Assembly: GCA_032207245.1 (NCBI GenBank)
Contig: CM063498.1
Coordinates: forward strand, 51,307,591 to 51,371,590
Length of the DNA stretch: 64,000 nucleotides
Origin: Pardosa pseudoannulata
Taxonomy: Eukaryota > Arthropoda > Arachnida > Araneae > Lycosidae
Reading direction: 5' to 3'
Shown: positions 11,151 through 23,992 of the stretch, piece after piece
Layout of the letters: each line of letters begins with the position of its first letter
How positions within the stretch are numbered: the stretch's first letter is position 1
Program-made: the position numbers and the translations under genes
The notes under the pieces: model-generated
Database searches by the model: none
What the model was told of the DNA's origin: nothing
What the model saw: the letters and a program-made list of their open reading frames with translations, nothing else

Positions 11151-13350
11151 TAAAAAATATATTGTTTTTTTGATTTTGAAAAATTGAGTACACTTATTTT
11201 ATGGATGCCCTGCATAAATTGAAAATTTATTTCTTAATAATGAAGTTGTGTCCTATGCAATAACAATAATAAAACTCATATTAATACTTAGCTTTGAAAA
11301 TAGTATGTTATGCACCTGCAATAGATATGTATGTGTAGTTCTCTGTGAAAGGCTTTCAGAACTCATATTTGTCATATTTCAGTTCAAAATCTACAGATTC
11401 CCTTAGACATTTATATTTATAAGAACCATAATTAATAGTATGTCATAAAAGCTTTGTGTTTTTATTTTTCAATTTGAAAATATGTTAATGAAATAAATTC
11501 TAGTTTGCCATTTTTAAAAAAAATATATTCATACTGATACCAAGATATTTAATTTAAATAAAATATTTTATTGTAAAACTATCTGTTTTTCTTTCAGACT
11601 AGTTGAAGTCAAAGGCATTTTCTTTTAATTTTTAAATGGAAATATATTTTTCCTCTTATTCTTTTAAACAATCAAAAAGAAAGTGATCAAGGTAGTCATG
11701 TTTTTAGTTATAACATTTTGTTTGTCTTTATTGCATGTATGTTATCTCATTTCATTTTGTTTTTGTTACTTTCAAAATATCTTTTCCATTTTATAAAATG
11801 CTATTATTGTGTAAATATTGCAAATAATAGAGCTATAAAATTTCTACTTTTATGTACATACTATGTAAATAGAAATAAATATTCATATAAAGATTTAATA
11901 AAAGAGCAGTGTGTGATTTGTATTTATTTTATGGGTAAAACTTTTAAAAGTCTCATTATTTTTATATAGTTACAATTTTTTTAGAACACTGAATATTTAA
12001 ACAAACATGACATGTCAATGAGTTGTGCAAGTTCTGAATGTTCAAACTAAAAACTTTTTTTGGTTAGGTTTGGACAGTAGACCATACACGGTAGTAATAA
12101 ACCATAAACAGTAGACCATAGCACGGTCTACTGTTTTTCTCACAAAATACTTTGTGATCACTAAAATTTTTTTACTGGAGGCATGATTGATAACAGAATC
12201 TTGCTCTGCATGCTTTATATTAGTTATGAATCAACAAATGAGCTTAGTTTGGAAGGGAAGCTTTAACTTTTTGCATGAGTAAGCATATCATACTTTTTAT
12301 ATGACACAACTGCTTCCTTCAGTTTACACTGTTACAAATGCAAAATTTGTCTTAACCTTTTTATTATAAAGGAGATTACTGCTTATTGATAGGGCAAGTA
12401 TACATGGTAACCCAAGGAAATGTGTACCTCCATAAACTTGATTGGAAACAGACTAACAACGGGCACAAATGAAAAGCATCTTTATTGGTAAAAAGGGGTT
12501 AAGATAGGGGTTGAAAGGAAATTTTAGTTTTATATGATAGAGCATTTGATAAATGTTTCTAGCCTCTCATGCTTTTGGAAAGGAAAACTAAATTTGAATT
12601 AGAGTGGATAACATGAGAATAAATAAATGTGTTAAAAATAACTACATGCTTGCAAAACTTTTTTCTGTTGAGCTTTCAGCAACTCAAGACAACAGGCCAT
12701 GATACTATTTAGCAGCCACAAAATCCAAGAAAAAAAAAGATCATGATATTTCCCAATATTTCCTTATTGCAGTCATGGAGCATTTCTAGAAATGTGCTAA
12801 ATCTTGACCCAATAGAAGCTAATTCTCTATAGGGCTAGAGTTTGCTATTTTTGATTTATAAAAGTAAAAAAATAAAATTTTAGCTATATACTGGCAGAAT
12901 TTTTTCATCTGGATGCACCTAGTGATTTCACTGCTCTTACAATTACAGTTGTCAAAATCCCAAGTCAAATGCATGTCTCTTTTCCATGTGCAGTGGTATA
13001 TATGCAATTTCTAGCCCAAATAGTCTAAACTGGAGTACTAAACCAGACAACTAAAAATGATGATAGATATTATCATACATAAAAATAGGAAAAGACCTTA
13101 CTTTAAAGGAAAATGATGACATTCTTTAAAGCTTTAAGTTGTTTATTTATTAAAATGCATAACTTTTTTTTTTAAATTTGAAATATTTAAAGTTTTAATT
13201 TTGATGGAATGAATGCTTTTTGGCAACTGAAAAAAACTTTTTTTTGGAGTTAGTGCAGTTTTGAAAAATTTTCTGACTTTTGAAAAATACCCCGAATTTT
13301 CATAATCTTAAATTACCCTGGCAATTGCCTGATTTCCCTAATGTTTACCC
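11151..13350. other. Intergenic, no gene recognised
   Basis: AT-rich sequence between the mariner fossil and the 3' end of the QORL2-like gene. Only a short perfect 9-bp stem is notable, CAGTAGACC...GGTCTACTG at 12111-12135, next to two further copies of the CAGTAGACCAT word at about 12075 and 12111. No coding exon with consistent splice sites was seen. Confidence 0.45.
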
Positions 13351-13356
13351 ATCCTG

Positions 13357-13357
<1 letters not shown>

Positions 13358-13400
<43 letters not shown>
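13358..13400. repeat. (TA)n microsatellite
   Basis: About 40 bases of alternating TA just downstream of the QORL2-like gene's polyadenylation signal. Confidence 0.95.
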
Positions 13401-13402
<2 letters not shown>

Positions 13403-13454
13403 GCTAATTGAAAGAAAACAATACACACTTAAACATGCATAACTGTACATATAG

Positions 13455-13460
13455 TTTATT
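13455..13460 (-). terminator. Polyadenylation signal AATAAA of the QORL2-like gene
   Basis: TTTATT on the plus strand reads AATAAA on the gene strand, about 55 bases after the stop codon. It is the nearest canonical signal, giving a short 3' UTR. Confidence 0.6.
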
Positions 13461-13514
13461 AATTAAAAAAATACATTGAAAGATCTAAGCTACACTAAAC
13501 AAAGATATTAGCCT

Positions 13515-16500
13515 TTAATCCATGTTCAGTATCACCTTACCAGCAGATTTTCTTTCTTCAACATGCTTTATAGCATCATTCACCTGAAAAAATGATATAA
13601 ATACTTAGCAATATTTCAAAATTAAAACAAAAACAATACAAACCTGAGAAGTATTCTATGAATATTTTAGGCATTCTATTTCCAAAGGATAAATTCCACA
13701 AATGAAGTCCATTATGAATATATATGCCAGTATGTTTTCATATACTTCTAAATAATAATATACAATAAAATAGCAAATGATTTTCAAAAATAAAATCTTT
13801 AGGGCCGTAACTAGGTCCTTTAGAGCCCATGGGAAAAAAAATGATCTGCGCCTCTACCACCCAATATAGTGAGAAAATATATAAATATTGTTTTCTATAT
13901 CATATTTAAAATAAACTCAAAATATTTTGTTAATTCTTAAAATGTTCATAGTATATTAATTTTTAATATTTTTCTTTATTTATTTTATTAATACTTAAAA
14001 ATATTTTCGAACACTCTAGAAGTATTATTTTGCTGATAAAATGGATAGTTTATTTGAGGTTAATATTTTTTATTTCTATGTTGAATTTTCATAAAAAAAA
14101 AATGATTTTCTAAATTTAAATTTAGTTTTAATAACTTTAAAATTTAAAACGAGTACCCGAATTTATATAAAGGCATATTAGAAGTGTTTGGTAAACATTT
14201 TGTAAGAATCTATAACAAGTTTAGTTTAAGAAAATTCATAAAACAGTAATTTTTAAACACATTGGATTTTAAAAATAAAATGGATTTTATAATTAAAAAA
14301 AAATAATAATTTTCAACTTTTCCTTATTTCTACTTGGGGTGAATCGCCTTCTTTTGCACCCCATTTTCCTCACAGTGCGGCACCTCTATGACTGATGTGC
14401 CTGTGGCAAATGCCACCTTTGCCACGCCCTAGTCATGGCCCTGAAAATCTTACATAAAAATAAGAGTAATTTAAAAAATTAGAAATATTATGTGACAGAA
14501 TTTAAAATATTTTTTAAAACTTTACAATGTTATTAGCTTTACTGATATGAGGATATTATTCATCACAACACATGTATAAGAAAAAGGTTGAAACATTTAT
14601 ATAATACTAAGAGAATTTTCCCAAGACTTAAAAAGATTTTATTCTAAACATATTTATATAGTTATTTTTAATCAATATTATAAAATAATGATTTCCTTTA
14701 TTTTTTCTCTTGTGTCTCCATTACATGAATAGCAGTAGGCTTGTTCCTGGTGCATAGCAGGTTGCAAAATTTAGGGAAGTCAGATTTGATCTGTATCTTG
14801 TACAGTGGAAGTTATTTGTTCAAGGACAAATCCAATGATATGTTGTCCAATATAACAAACACAATAGACAAATATATTATTAAAGGTTATTATCCCTTTT
14901 ATAATAAAAACTTTTCTATAAATTTCCTTTTACTGAAATTTGTTTCATTCTATTCCTGCCTAATTGTTGAAAAACCATCACAAGCTACTGCTCTTTGTGT
15001 TAGCTGCTTCATAGCAGTTGGTCACTATATATTGCAATTACAACATTTGCCCGATAAACATCTCTCAAATATTGATAAGAAATAAAATATTATAATATTG
15101 ATAAGAATCAAATATTATAAAGTTTTACCGTACATTATTTCAATACAATTTTATAAGAATTAACTATTTTTTGTGTAAATCCAAACAATGTTTGTCATTA
15201 ATAAAATTAAATATGAAAAATGCATTTAGTAAAAGAAAAAATTTCCTTACATCAGCCAGTTTAAAGTGTTCGGCTACATGAGGATCAATAAACTCTTCCA
15301 GATACATATCTATAACTTCTTGAACAGAACTTCTATAAGTCTCATTGACCATCTTTTGATAGTGAGTGAGTGAAACTCCAATTAAGGCACATGACTTGGG
15401 CAATAATTGACTGGTGAGAATCTGAGGTATTTTTCTAGATGAAAATCCCAGGACAACAATGCAACCTTCTATAGCAATACTATAACAAAAATAAAGAAAT
15501 TTTAAGAATACAGGAAAAAACAACATACATGGAAAGAAAGAAATTTAAAAATATTTTGTTCTACAAAATGTGCTATATTAGTGAAAACTAAATTTTAACA
15601 GTAAAAAATGTAAAAACACTTATAATTGCACTGTTTCAGGAATTGTCTATTATCAATTACAAGCTGTAGCACCTGGTGTAGTAAATAAATATGTATTTTT
15701 GTACATACACACATATTTATAAACATTTCACTTTTTGAAATTAAAATAAAGCTACTGTGCTATTATCTATCATTGTCTAGCAAGTGTAATATCAGTAAAG
15801 GGATAATATGTGACAAGGTGGTTGGCATATTTTCATATCAACAATATTTTTCATTTATTTAATCTTTAAATATATTTTACAATTTCAAAGATTAACCATG
15901 CAAAATTTGGTGAGCTATAACAAACTTTCTATGTTTGTCCTCTATACAAATCTATATGGTTTGCTTTAGATTCACCAAATGTTAAAATAGTTATTCTCTT
16001 AAACCCTCTTCCTGAAAAATACATTGTCGATATGAAATTCTTTACTGTGCATCCTATCACATTTTAGGGCCCTGCTATACTATGATGCAGAGAGGTGGCT
16101 GCAGGAAATCAAAACATTTAAGAGTTGCATCATACTGAGAAAATTTATCACATGGTCCTGTCATACATTACCTTATAATTATCATAAACCATATCAAATA
16201 GTAGTATTATTTTAATATTTCATAATGTGAAACATGAAAATGACAAAGGATGCACATAGAGATATATGTGTGCATTTATTTATGTATAAAAATATATAGC
16301 TGTATGTATATTTTCTGTTATTGCCATGTATGCTTGATGCTTCAGCTAATGTTACATAAAGTAAAATAAATCAAATTTTGCATATTTTTAAATTCATTGT
16401 TTTAAAATGATATTGATACCTTTGCAGACAGTCTTCAAACACATCTCCTCCAACAGCGTCAAAGACAACTTTAACCCCTTGGTTGTTTGTTTCTTTCAAT

Positions 16501-19500
16501 ACAGCTTTAGCCATTTCTTTCTTTTTATAATTGATTGTACAAAAAGCCCCTTTTTCTCTTAACAAGTTAGATTTGTCTTCTGTATCACATGCTCCAATAA
16601 CCTAAAATATTAGTACTTTTATTTATATTCACTAGAAAGTTATACAGTAATTTAAATATAAACTTGCAAATAATGTAAGGTATACTTTTTGTATATGAAA
16701 TTAAAGCTACTATTCAAATAACTAAAAAGTATATAATAAAAAAATTAAAAGTTAATATAGAGTTAATTTAAATTCATAAAAAAGAATAATAATGAGAGAG
16801 ATATCTCAAATAGAGTGAATGGACCAGCTAAACAGTCTCTTTGTATTCAGGTACACTGAATTTATATTCAAACATCCTAACTGTTGTAAATAGTTTGCAT
16901 GAATTGTTTCAATGCCACAGTTTAACTTTAAAACATTTATAACTCTATTCTTTAACAAAATTTAAAGCATTATGTATTGCAATCAAAAATATAATATGTT
17001 TAATACCTCATTTACAGAAACAAAATAATAAATATTTCAGACATCTAATGCTTGACTACACATGTCACATTTAGCTATCTTTACAAAGTATTACAAATGA
17101 AAAAGTCTAACCTTTGCATTGAATAAATTTGATGCCAGATCTACAGCTGCAAGTCCTAAACCCCCAGCTGCAGCAGTGACAAGGGCAGTGTCCCTGTAAT
17201 GAATAAAGATAAACTGAACAAAAGTGAAATGTAAAATCCTAAACATGGCAAGATTTATAGCTTGGGTTGTCACTTTCAAAAGGCTCCCATTTCCAATGCA
17301 TTAATAATGCATCATAATCTGAAATTTCATGTCAATAGTCAAACAAAAATTTACAAATGTGGAAACCACATTAAAATTACATTTAACACTTCCAATAACT
17401 AAATGGACAAGAGAAAGGTCCTTCTCTTTATTAAACATACCTAAATATTCTTTTAAAACCAGTGTTACTTTAAAATAAAATACCCCTTGGCAAATTTGGT
17501 GAAAATACTGATGATGTTTACAAAATACAAATACATAAATAACTAAATTAATTTTTAGTTTCGCTTGCAAAGAACAATGAAACGAAATTGTAAGCCAGTA
17601 AAACACCACATCTAAATGGAAAAGGTAGACTAAATATTTTCCTGGCATGATTTTCAGTAAAATCATCATTGTTTATCCTGCTTTTAGACAACCAATTCAA
17701 TTTCACTAAATTAATAACAAATAAGAATTGGATGCTTTTAATATGTAACAGATTACACAAGGCGAGCTGAAACTGAAATAATATAAATTGAAATTTAGGC
17801 ACAGTTTTTTTGGACACAAAGAGATCAAGAGGAAAAACGTTAGGCTGACACTGTAGAAATTATTTATGTTAAAAAAAAAAAAAAATTATTGCCTGTCATT
17901 GGACTTTAGATATAGCTTTTGAATGGAATTTATTTTTTGGATGTATGCATTTTGGTTTGTATTCGATGTAACATTTTGGTTTAATAAATTAATTTAAACA
18001 TCCTAATAAATGTATTTGATCCCCAAAAATCAACTACACATAAGCTTAGAACTTTATTGTTAAGTTGACGAAGGTACCCTGTTCTGATATCAAACCTAAA
18101 TCTTAATGATGTTATAGATAATTATGTTAAAAAATTGTAGGAATGACTAAGCACTAAAATATAGTAGCAAAAACTGTTTCTTTCTACTTAGCCTATTATA
18201 ATCGAATCAGCAAATTAGCAGACTTGTAAATGGGAGGTTATGGATTCAAACAATATTCATTCATATCTATATTTGAAATTGAAAGCAACAAATTAATGTA
18301 ACTTTCTGTTAAATCCCCTATATGATAATAGCCTAAGTTACTGTACGTCTGTCCTCCAATTTATGAAGCGGTTGGACCTGGAATGGATAGAGGCATCCAT
18401 TCAAAGCGAATAAAGTTTATCTTCTCCTAAACTATTGATCCGATTCTAAAATAAATTGGTATAAATATGCTTCATATCACAACAAAAAATACTGTCATCT
18501 TTAAAACATTCGAAATCCAACCCTTCCCTCCTTTTCGAGAGTTTAATGCCATTATTTCAAGCCCTATTTTCCCCGGTTAAGAGCAGGCTATTAAATTTAT
18601 CCATTTATCACTTAATAAATGGGTAAAAATAACAATTTTTTCTAGCATTGTGACGTCATTCCTTTAAACATCTCATTTAGTCATTTCATATTTTAAACTA
18701 TTTAAATATCGTCTACACTATTTTAATATCTTTTATCACTAACTTAGATATTACGTAAATGATTTTCTTTTATATTTGGCTTAAATAATAGATTAGGTAC
18801 ATATGTGATAATTTTAAATTTAATCATTGATTATTTTTTGTTGCAATGAAACTTTTACCACCAGTATTAACAATAAATTGTTTTCATATAAGTCTAGGAG
18901 TCTATTTCAGGGACTAATAAATATCTAACTTTTAATTTATATATATTTGGAAATTAAGAAGTTTGTTCATTTGTGTGTTTGTTTATTATACATAATCACA
19001 TGGTTTGACTAAATGAATTCAATTAGATTCTAAACTGCATTACAGGATCGGGAGACTCTAGAGGAGTATGATGATAAATAAATTGAGAGTTGACTATATA
19101 GTTCTCAGCCAAAAAACAAACCATTTTTTAGCTGCCTCATTGGGTACTTAACAGTTCTGGAATATTAAAAATTTTACTAATTCCGTCATGTGATGGGCTA
19201 TATGATAGTTAATAATTATTATTTTCAAAAAGTTACGTAAAACTTTTGTAAAATAATGATTAAAATTTAGCCAAGATTTATTATTATAACAGAATAAGTA
19301 TTATCAATTTTCATAAAAATATGTCTATAAAAAAGAAATGCCTTAACATATATTAATAATAACAATAATAAAAAAATCTTAAATTATTTGTATATTGACA
19401 ATTATAATTTTTTTCTAATTATTTGTCATTTATTATAACATAGCTTTTAAAACAGAAAAACATTTTTGGTTAAACGTTCATAAATTGATTATTAAAATTC

Positions 19501-19891
19501 ATCTAAATATTGTTTTATTGAGATAAAAGTAATAAATATTGGATATGATATGCAAAATACAATACAGGAAATTTGTATATACTTTAAAAAATAACATTAA
19601 ATATATTTTATTTATAAAATTATATTACTGAATAGCAGGACTGATTAAAGAAATATACCCTTCACATAAGTTTGCTCTTCTGGCAGCAATTAAAACAGTG
19701 GCATAACTATCAACCAAAGCAGCAGCTGATTCAAATGATACGTCTTGAGGTATTTTCCATAAATCCTACATTAAGAGTATTAGTAACACGTGCAAAGAGA
19801 GTTATATTATTACAAGAAAACTAAACAAATTACACACATTTCTATAAATTTTAAAATAAATACTTTTCTATATATAATAACTACTAAACAT

Positions 19892-19939
<48 letters not shown>

Positions 19940-20303
19940 TTTTTTTTATTATCATGAACATGTATACATTCATTATTCCTGAACAAATACTTTTTATCAA
20001 ATTATTGAACTTTCTTATCAAATCTTAGATTTAAGTATGAACAAAATACAACCAAAGTTTTAATGTTCTTAAAATAATATGAAGTATAAACAATACTCAT
20101 AACATGCACATTTAACATTGTAATATAATCTTACACATCCTTAAATTTATGCTCACTTCATCCACTAACCTAATTAAATTAATAAATCCTCTCAGAAATC
20201 TAGCAGTCCGCTCTTATATGATTACACAATGCAATAAGATCGTAAACTATAATACTTTCACTTTTATTAGTTGAAAGAATATATATATATGTATATATGT
20301 ATG

Positions 20304-20384
<81 letters not shown>

Positions 20385-20960
20385 TATTGCTCCTAAAATT
20401 TTTCAAAATTCTATTTTTCTAATCTTAACTTCTTCAGCCAACCAAACGAATTCCTGAATATGAATTGAGAATGCATTCCTTCTGCCCCTCTCAAAACTAA
20501 AGCTTAAAGTAATAACTGCTAAATATGACTCTTCCTTTCACTTTCCTAAACCAGCTATTAATTTTCCCAGGAAAAGCTGCAGATTGTGACAATCTTTTGG
20601 TCACTGTATGCATTTTTGCTCCCAATTGTTTAGTAAACCCTGAAAGAACTACTGATTTAAATCTCACTCTCATGTGAAATTATTCTCGTGATTATCCCAC
20701 TCCTCAGAACAGCATTTTCACAAATCAACAGATGCATATATGTCTTTTACTTATCTAAGTCATGTTAGTCAATTACCCAACTTTAAGATGAAGTTAAAGG
20801 ATTTTTGATAAGTATCTTTCTGGTGTTAGTACTCCAGTGAATTCCCTTTCTTAATATGACTGCAGTAAAGCTATGTTGCTATGCAAGCCAACTAAAAAAA
20901 TATAGGCTGTTTTCAAGTATGATTAGTGATTTTTACTAGTTACACACACACACACACACA

Positions 20961-20998
<38 letters not shown>

Positions 20999-21424
20999 AT
21001 GAGACTGACTTCTCGATGGGTGGTTGCAGTCATGGCCATAAAAATGATACCGTTTCAGCTAAAGACCTTTATTAAGATAATGTTGAAGGACGGGTTCCCA
21101 CTTCATGATAGGGACAGGACAAACTGAAGGGTCAGCTAGCATGAAGTTCTATGTACAAGACACGTAATACCTGGGTCAACATCTGTGGGAAAATATCTCT
21201 AAAAAAATCTGTCTCTGACAGCGTGTATCTCCTTTTTATTTGGAAATTTCCTAAATTGTCCGCTAGGGCCATGTAGAATTATAATTGGTCACTCCCCTTC
21301 TCCGAGGGCGTAAACTGTAGTCCCAGTGGTCAATTTAGGTTAGGGGTTAAAAAGGGGAATTCAAAATGAAGCGGGAATTTTTAGCCATTGATTTAAGTTT
21401 TGAAAACCCCTGAGAATTTTCCTT

Positions 21425-21460
<36 letters not shown>

Positions 21461-22561
21461 GAGAGTAAAATGGCTTTACATAATTTGCTCGTATATTCTT
21501 GTTAGGATCATGCAGAAAATATATTGTAGAATATCAAAGAAATCTTACTCTAGATTCAGATATACATTCAGTGGCCATGGCAGAAAAGTTGTCTTTATTT
21601 AATCCGATTACTTTGTCTCCTACATGCAGATCTTTAACATTTGGTCCAGTTTGTAAAACTTCCCCAGAAAATTCATAGCCTGAAGAAAAATTATAAACAT
21701 ATGTTCTCAAGAAAACAGGTAGAAATTAGAATAAAAATAATGGATGATTATAATAAAATGAAGAGTCATAATGTTAAATGACAGACTAAACTTATAACAT
21801 ACACATATCCATATACTGTATATTATAGTTATGTTTATGCCCTGACACTTCTATGTATATATTCATTAGATAACTTAGTAAAACTGATTTTTGAGAAATT
21901 AAAAGAAAATTTTTAAGAGCTATGAAAATAGAAGTTGTAAGAATGATTTAAGTTTAAAACCATTTTTACATATTCAACTAATAAAATATTCATGCAACCT
22001 ACAGCAGTTTGTATTATCTCAAATTATAAGCAACGTAACTCACCAGGAACAAATGGAAAATCTGGCTTGTGATCATATTTTCCAGAACAAATTAATGTAT
22101 CAGCTACATTCACAGCACAGCAACGAACTTTAATCAGCACCTATGAATAAAAAAAAAAAAAAAAAAAAAGTCGGAGAACAAAAATGTACTTAATTTAATA
22201 TAAGGTCTAAAGATATTAAATCAACAAAAATAATTCAAAATATCATCTTATATTTATTTCGTACCTGCGTATCTTTTAACTTCGATGACCTTTTAAGTTC
22301 AACTATTTCTAACTTTTCGCCGCTCTCTTTAAGAACAGCAGCTTTGTAATGACAAAGTCGTTTGTGTGGAAAATCCCCACTCATTTTAAATCTTATTTTA
22401 TTTGACAAAATTGGTGTTAGACAATTCGCAGTTCTTAAATAACATCTCGATTTTGAAACAGTGGACGAAATAGCACGAGCACTTGTTAAAAAGCACGTAA
22501 ACTGAAATGTAGAATAATTATTTTTAATAAAATGAAAACATTTTGAAGTTACAGAACTCAT
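13515..22561 (-). CDS. Quinone oxidoreductase-like protein 2 (MDR family), 8 exons
   Basis: Spliced from 22561 down: 22265-22561, 22044-22140, 21549-21679, 19659-19765, 17112-17193, 16420-16601, 15251-15479, 13515-13583. All introns are GT-AG and frames join exactly, giving 397 residues. It belongs to the medium-chain dehydrogenase/reductase superfamily, zeta-crystallin/quinone oxidoreductase branch, closest by eye to QORL2. The GroES-like half contains [14 protein letters not shown] and [13 protein letters not shown]. The NADPH-binding Rossmann part has [19 protein letters not shown] (AxxGGxG loop), [10 protein letters not shown] and [15 protein letters not shown]. The end is GKVILNMD. No structural zinc cysteine cluster is visible, as expected for this branch. 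The first ~60 residues are Ser/Lys/Arg-rich and poor in acids, resembling a mitochondrial presequence; Met60 (MSGDFPHKR) is an alternative start without it. The family reduces quinone-like substrates with NADPH; the substrate here is unknown. Introns hold a hAT-like element, a Helitron-like copy and a solo LTR. Confidence 0.93.
13800..14443. mobile_element. hAT-like non-autonomous element with perfect 8-bp target duplication
   Basis: The left end reads TAGGGCCGTAACTAGG; the right end inverted reads CAGGGCCATGACTAGG (13 of 15 bases after the first). Both are flanked by AAAATCTT (13792-13799 and 14444-14451), an exact 8-base duplication typical of hAT insertion. The 644-bp interior is AT-rich with no transposase. 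It lies in the last intron of the QORL2-like gene. Confidence 0.85.
14700..15150. other. Last-intron sequence of the QORL2-like gene
   Basis: A 114-codon open stretch exists on the plus strand (14741-15085). It has no recognised domain, no splice context, and lies antisense inside an intron. I treat it as chance. Confidence 0.4.
18314..19208 (+). mobile_element. Helitron-like non-autonomous element, copy 1
   Basis: It starts with TCCCCTATATGATAATAGCC after an A, followed by GTCTGTCC and GAAGCGGTTGGACCTGGAAT. It ends with TGATGGGCTATATGATAG before T. The paralogue at 40299-41650 ends in CTAG then T. Start TC, end CTRR and A/T flanks fit Helitron ends, and CCGTC...GATGG can form a short stem before the 3' end. 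There is no target duplication and no Rep/helicase. It is collinear with the second copy apart from that copy's two TTAA insertions, so it supplies their empty sites. It lies in QORL2-like intron 4. Confidence 0.6.
19896..19938. repeat. (TA)n microsatellite
   Basis: Alternating TA tract in an intron of the QORL2-like gene. Confidence 0.95.
20279..20382. repeat. Long (TA)n microsatellite with TATG interruptions
   Basis: About 100 bases of TA, with GTATGTATGT interruptions at the left side. It lies in an intron of the QORL2-like gene. The Tyr-Ile reading frame across it is an artefact. Confidence 0.95.
20942..20994. repeat. (CA)n(TA)n microsatellite abutting the LTR-like element
   Basis: A run of CA passes into TA and ends exactly at the edge of the element at 20995. 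A second CA/TA tract lies at its other edge (21428-21460). Confidence 0.95.
20995..21427 (-). mobile_element. Solo-LTR-like element, copy 1
   Basis: On the minus strand it begins TGTAAGGAAAATTCTCAGGG and ends TCTCATTACA, i.e. TG...CA with a short inverted TGTAA/TTACA. Near the 3' end is AATAAAGGTCTTTA, a plausible polyadenylation signal. Two related copies are at 38073-38558 (+) and 61210-61718 (+). Copies of the same ends without an internal region fit solo LTRs; no primer-binding site, polypurine tract or gag-pol is present. No convincing target duplication is visible. It is 70-80 bases shorter than the other copies because the region after TGTAAGGAAA is deleted. Confidence 0.6.
21428..21460. 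repeat. (CA)n(TA)n microsatellite
   Basis: Simple repeat directly at the 5' edge (element orientation) of the LTR-like element. Confidence 0.93.
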
Positions 22562-22860
22562 GACTCTTTATCCTCGTGATTTTTTTTAAGTGTTGAATTA
22601 ATCTGTCACATTAAAACAGTTATCATGCGTCAAACATGTGCCACTATCACTGACAGACTACAGAAAAACAAAACTACGAAAACTGAATTTTTTGAAGATC
22701 ATCTCCGAAAATAACTACATTCTCACATTCGAAATCGGATATTCGTAAACCGAACTTTTAAATTCGGTTTGTATTTATAAAACCTATACAACACATGACG
22801 TCATGATCATGCCTTCCTATAGAAAAAGAGCAGTACATGGAGATTAATGGGTTGTCATAC
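22562..22860 (-). promoter_or_regulatory. Putative 5' flank/promoter of the QORL2-like gene with a CRE-like palindrome
   Basis: The sequence upstream of the start codon is less AT-rich than the surroundings and contains TGACGTCA at 22796-22803, the consensus palindrome for CREB/ATF bZIP factors, about 235 bases upstream of the ATG. No TATA box at a convincing distance. The assignment rests only on position and one motif; the same octamer occurs elsewhere in the window by chance or in repeats. Confidence 0.3.
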
Positions 22861-23800
22861 TTCAAAATTTGATTATTTTTAAATTGAAAAGCTTACATTT
22901 ATACACACTCCTTGTTTCATTAGTACATTTTGGTGATTCTTTACATCAGTGTGAGAGTGACTCGTAATAAATATTCAGTTTTAAACTATATTTTTTCCAG
23001 TAATTGTTATAAAATCTTATAAATATGTAGAAGAAGTGAATATAAAAAAGTTAGAAATTTCCTACTTTTCAAAGAAAAAAGAGGAAAGTCTTCATATATA
23101 TTGAGCTTTGTAAAATGTTGCTTTTGTAAAACATAAAAATATACATAAACTGGTTTTATTAACACCGTGAAGTTACTAGTGTTAGTGGTATCCAGGACCA
23201 ACTCTAAAAGCGGTAGAGGAACCTCTTAGGTCGGATTACCCCGATACCCACCTCTAATCTCACAACTGTAATAATTATTATTTTATAGAGAAAGTGCATG
23301 TTTGTAAACAAATACGAGTGCTGACTACAACTCAACTTTTCGTTGGCAAAACATTGCTTGTTTTTGATGTATCATATGAGCTTCGATATGGATCACTTAT
23401 ATAATAAAACTAAATTTTATTTAAGGGAAGGGGAAGGAAACATCAGAAACCGGCCAACTTATTTAAAACAGATTTTTTAGCACTTACAAAATTATATATA
23501 TATTTTTTTAAAAAATTAAACATTTTACACAGTACTATTAAGTATTATATTCAAAGTATAACTACTTTACTACTTTACTTATGTTAACATGCTTGATTAA
23601 CTATTACATAAATAAGAATCTAATAAAAACATGCAAAACCTGATCATTTTAAGGACAAAAAACAATTACATTTATAGGTACAGTACTTCTCACAAAAGCA
23701 TAGAAAATACATTAGAAATATGAAAAAAAAATTAGTAATAATAAAAAAAAAATGCTTAGAGTATAATAATTTTATATAATCTATTACATTACAGTAAGGT
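22861..23800. other. Intergenic, no gene recognised
   Basis: AT-rich flank between the QORL2-like promoter and the THAP exon. A GC-richer islet at 23175-23265 contains GGTCGGATTACCCCGATACC but resembles nothing else in the window. Confidence 0.4.
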
Positions 23801-23814
23801 TAACGTTTTATTAC

Positions 23815-23992
23815 CATTCTGAAAATGTTTGCCGCAAATTCTCGAAGAAGAACTTGGAGTCTAGTCTTGCCTTTTCAAAGTTTTTATCCAAAGCATTCGC
23901 AATGTAGAATATTTAGGAAAGCAATAAAATCCAATATTTTCACCTTTTTTGAAACGCTTAATACAGCCATACGCACAACAGCTTGTCACCAT
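23815..23992 (-). pseudogene. THAP zinc-finger exon with a stop at the invariant Trp
   Basis: The minus strand reads MVTSCCAYGC, then KRFKKGENIGFYCFP, then LRMLWIKTLKRQD and stop TAG (23861-23863). The frame continues TPSSSSRICGKHF before a possible donor after AATG (GTAATA). This is the N-terminal THAP C2CH domain: C-x4-C start, F.FP, W.....R, then C..HF. In functional THAP domains the residue after D is an invariant Trp, as in DW.P. TGG to TAG gives exactly the stop seen here, with P restored one codon later. From family knowledge THAP domains bind DNA and occur in transcription factors and P-element-type transposases. No further exon was found, so it is a lone dead exon, or one base is wrong. 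A TGACGTCA lies just upstream at about 24096. Confidence 0.75.

Noticed and set aside
14741..15085. 114-codon plus-strand frame inside the last QORL2-like intron
   Set aside because: No recognised domain, no splice or promoter context, and antisense within an intron of a confirmed gene.
16060..16140. Short inverted repeat ACTATGATGCA...TGCATCATACT as a MITE
   Set aside because: Only about 10 bp matches, with no target duplication and no second copy.
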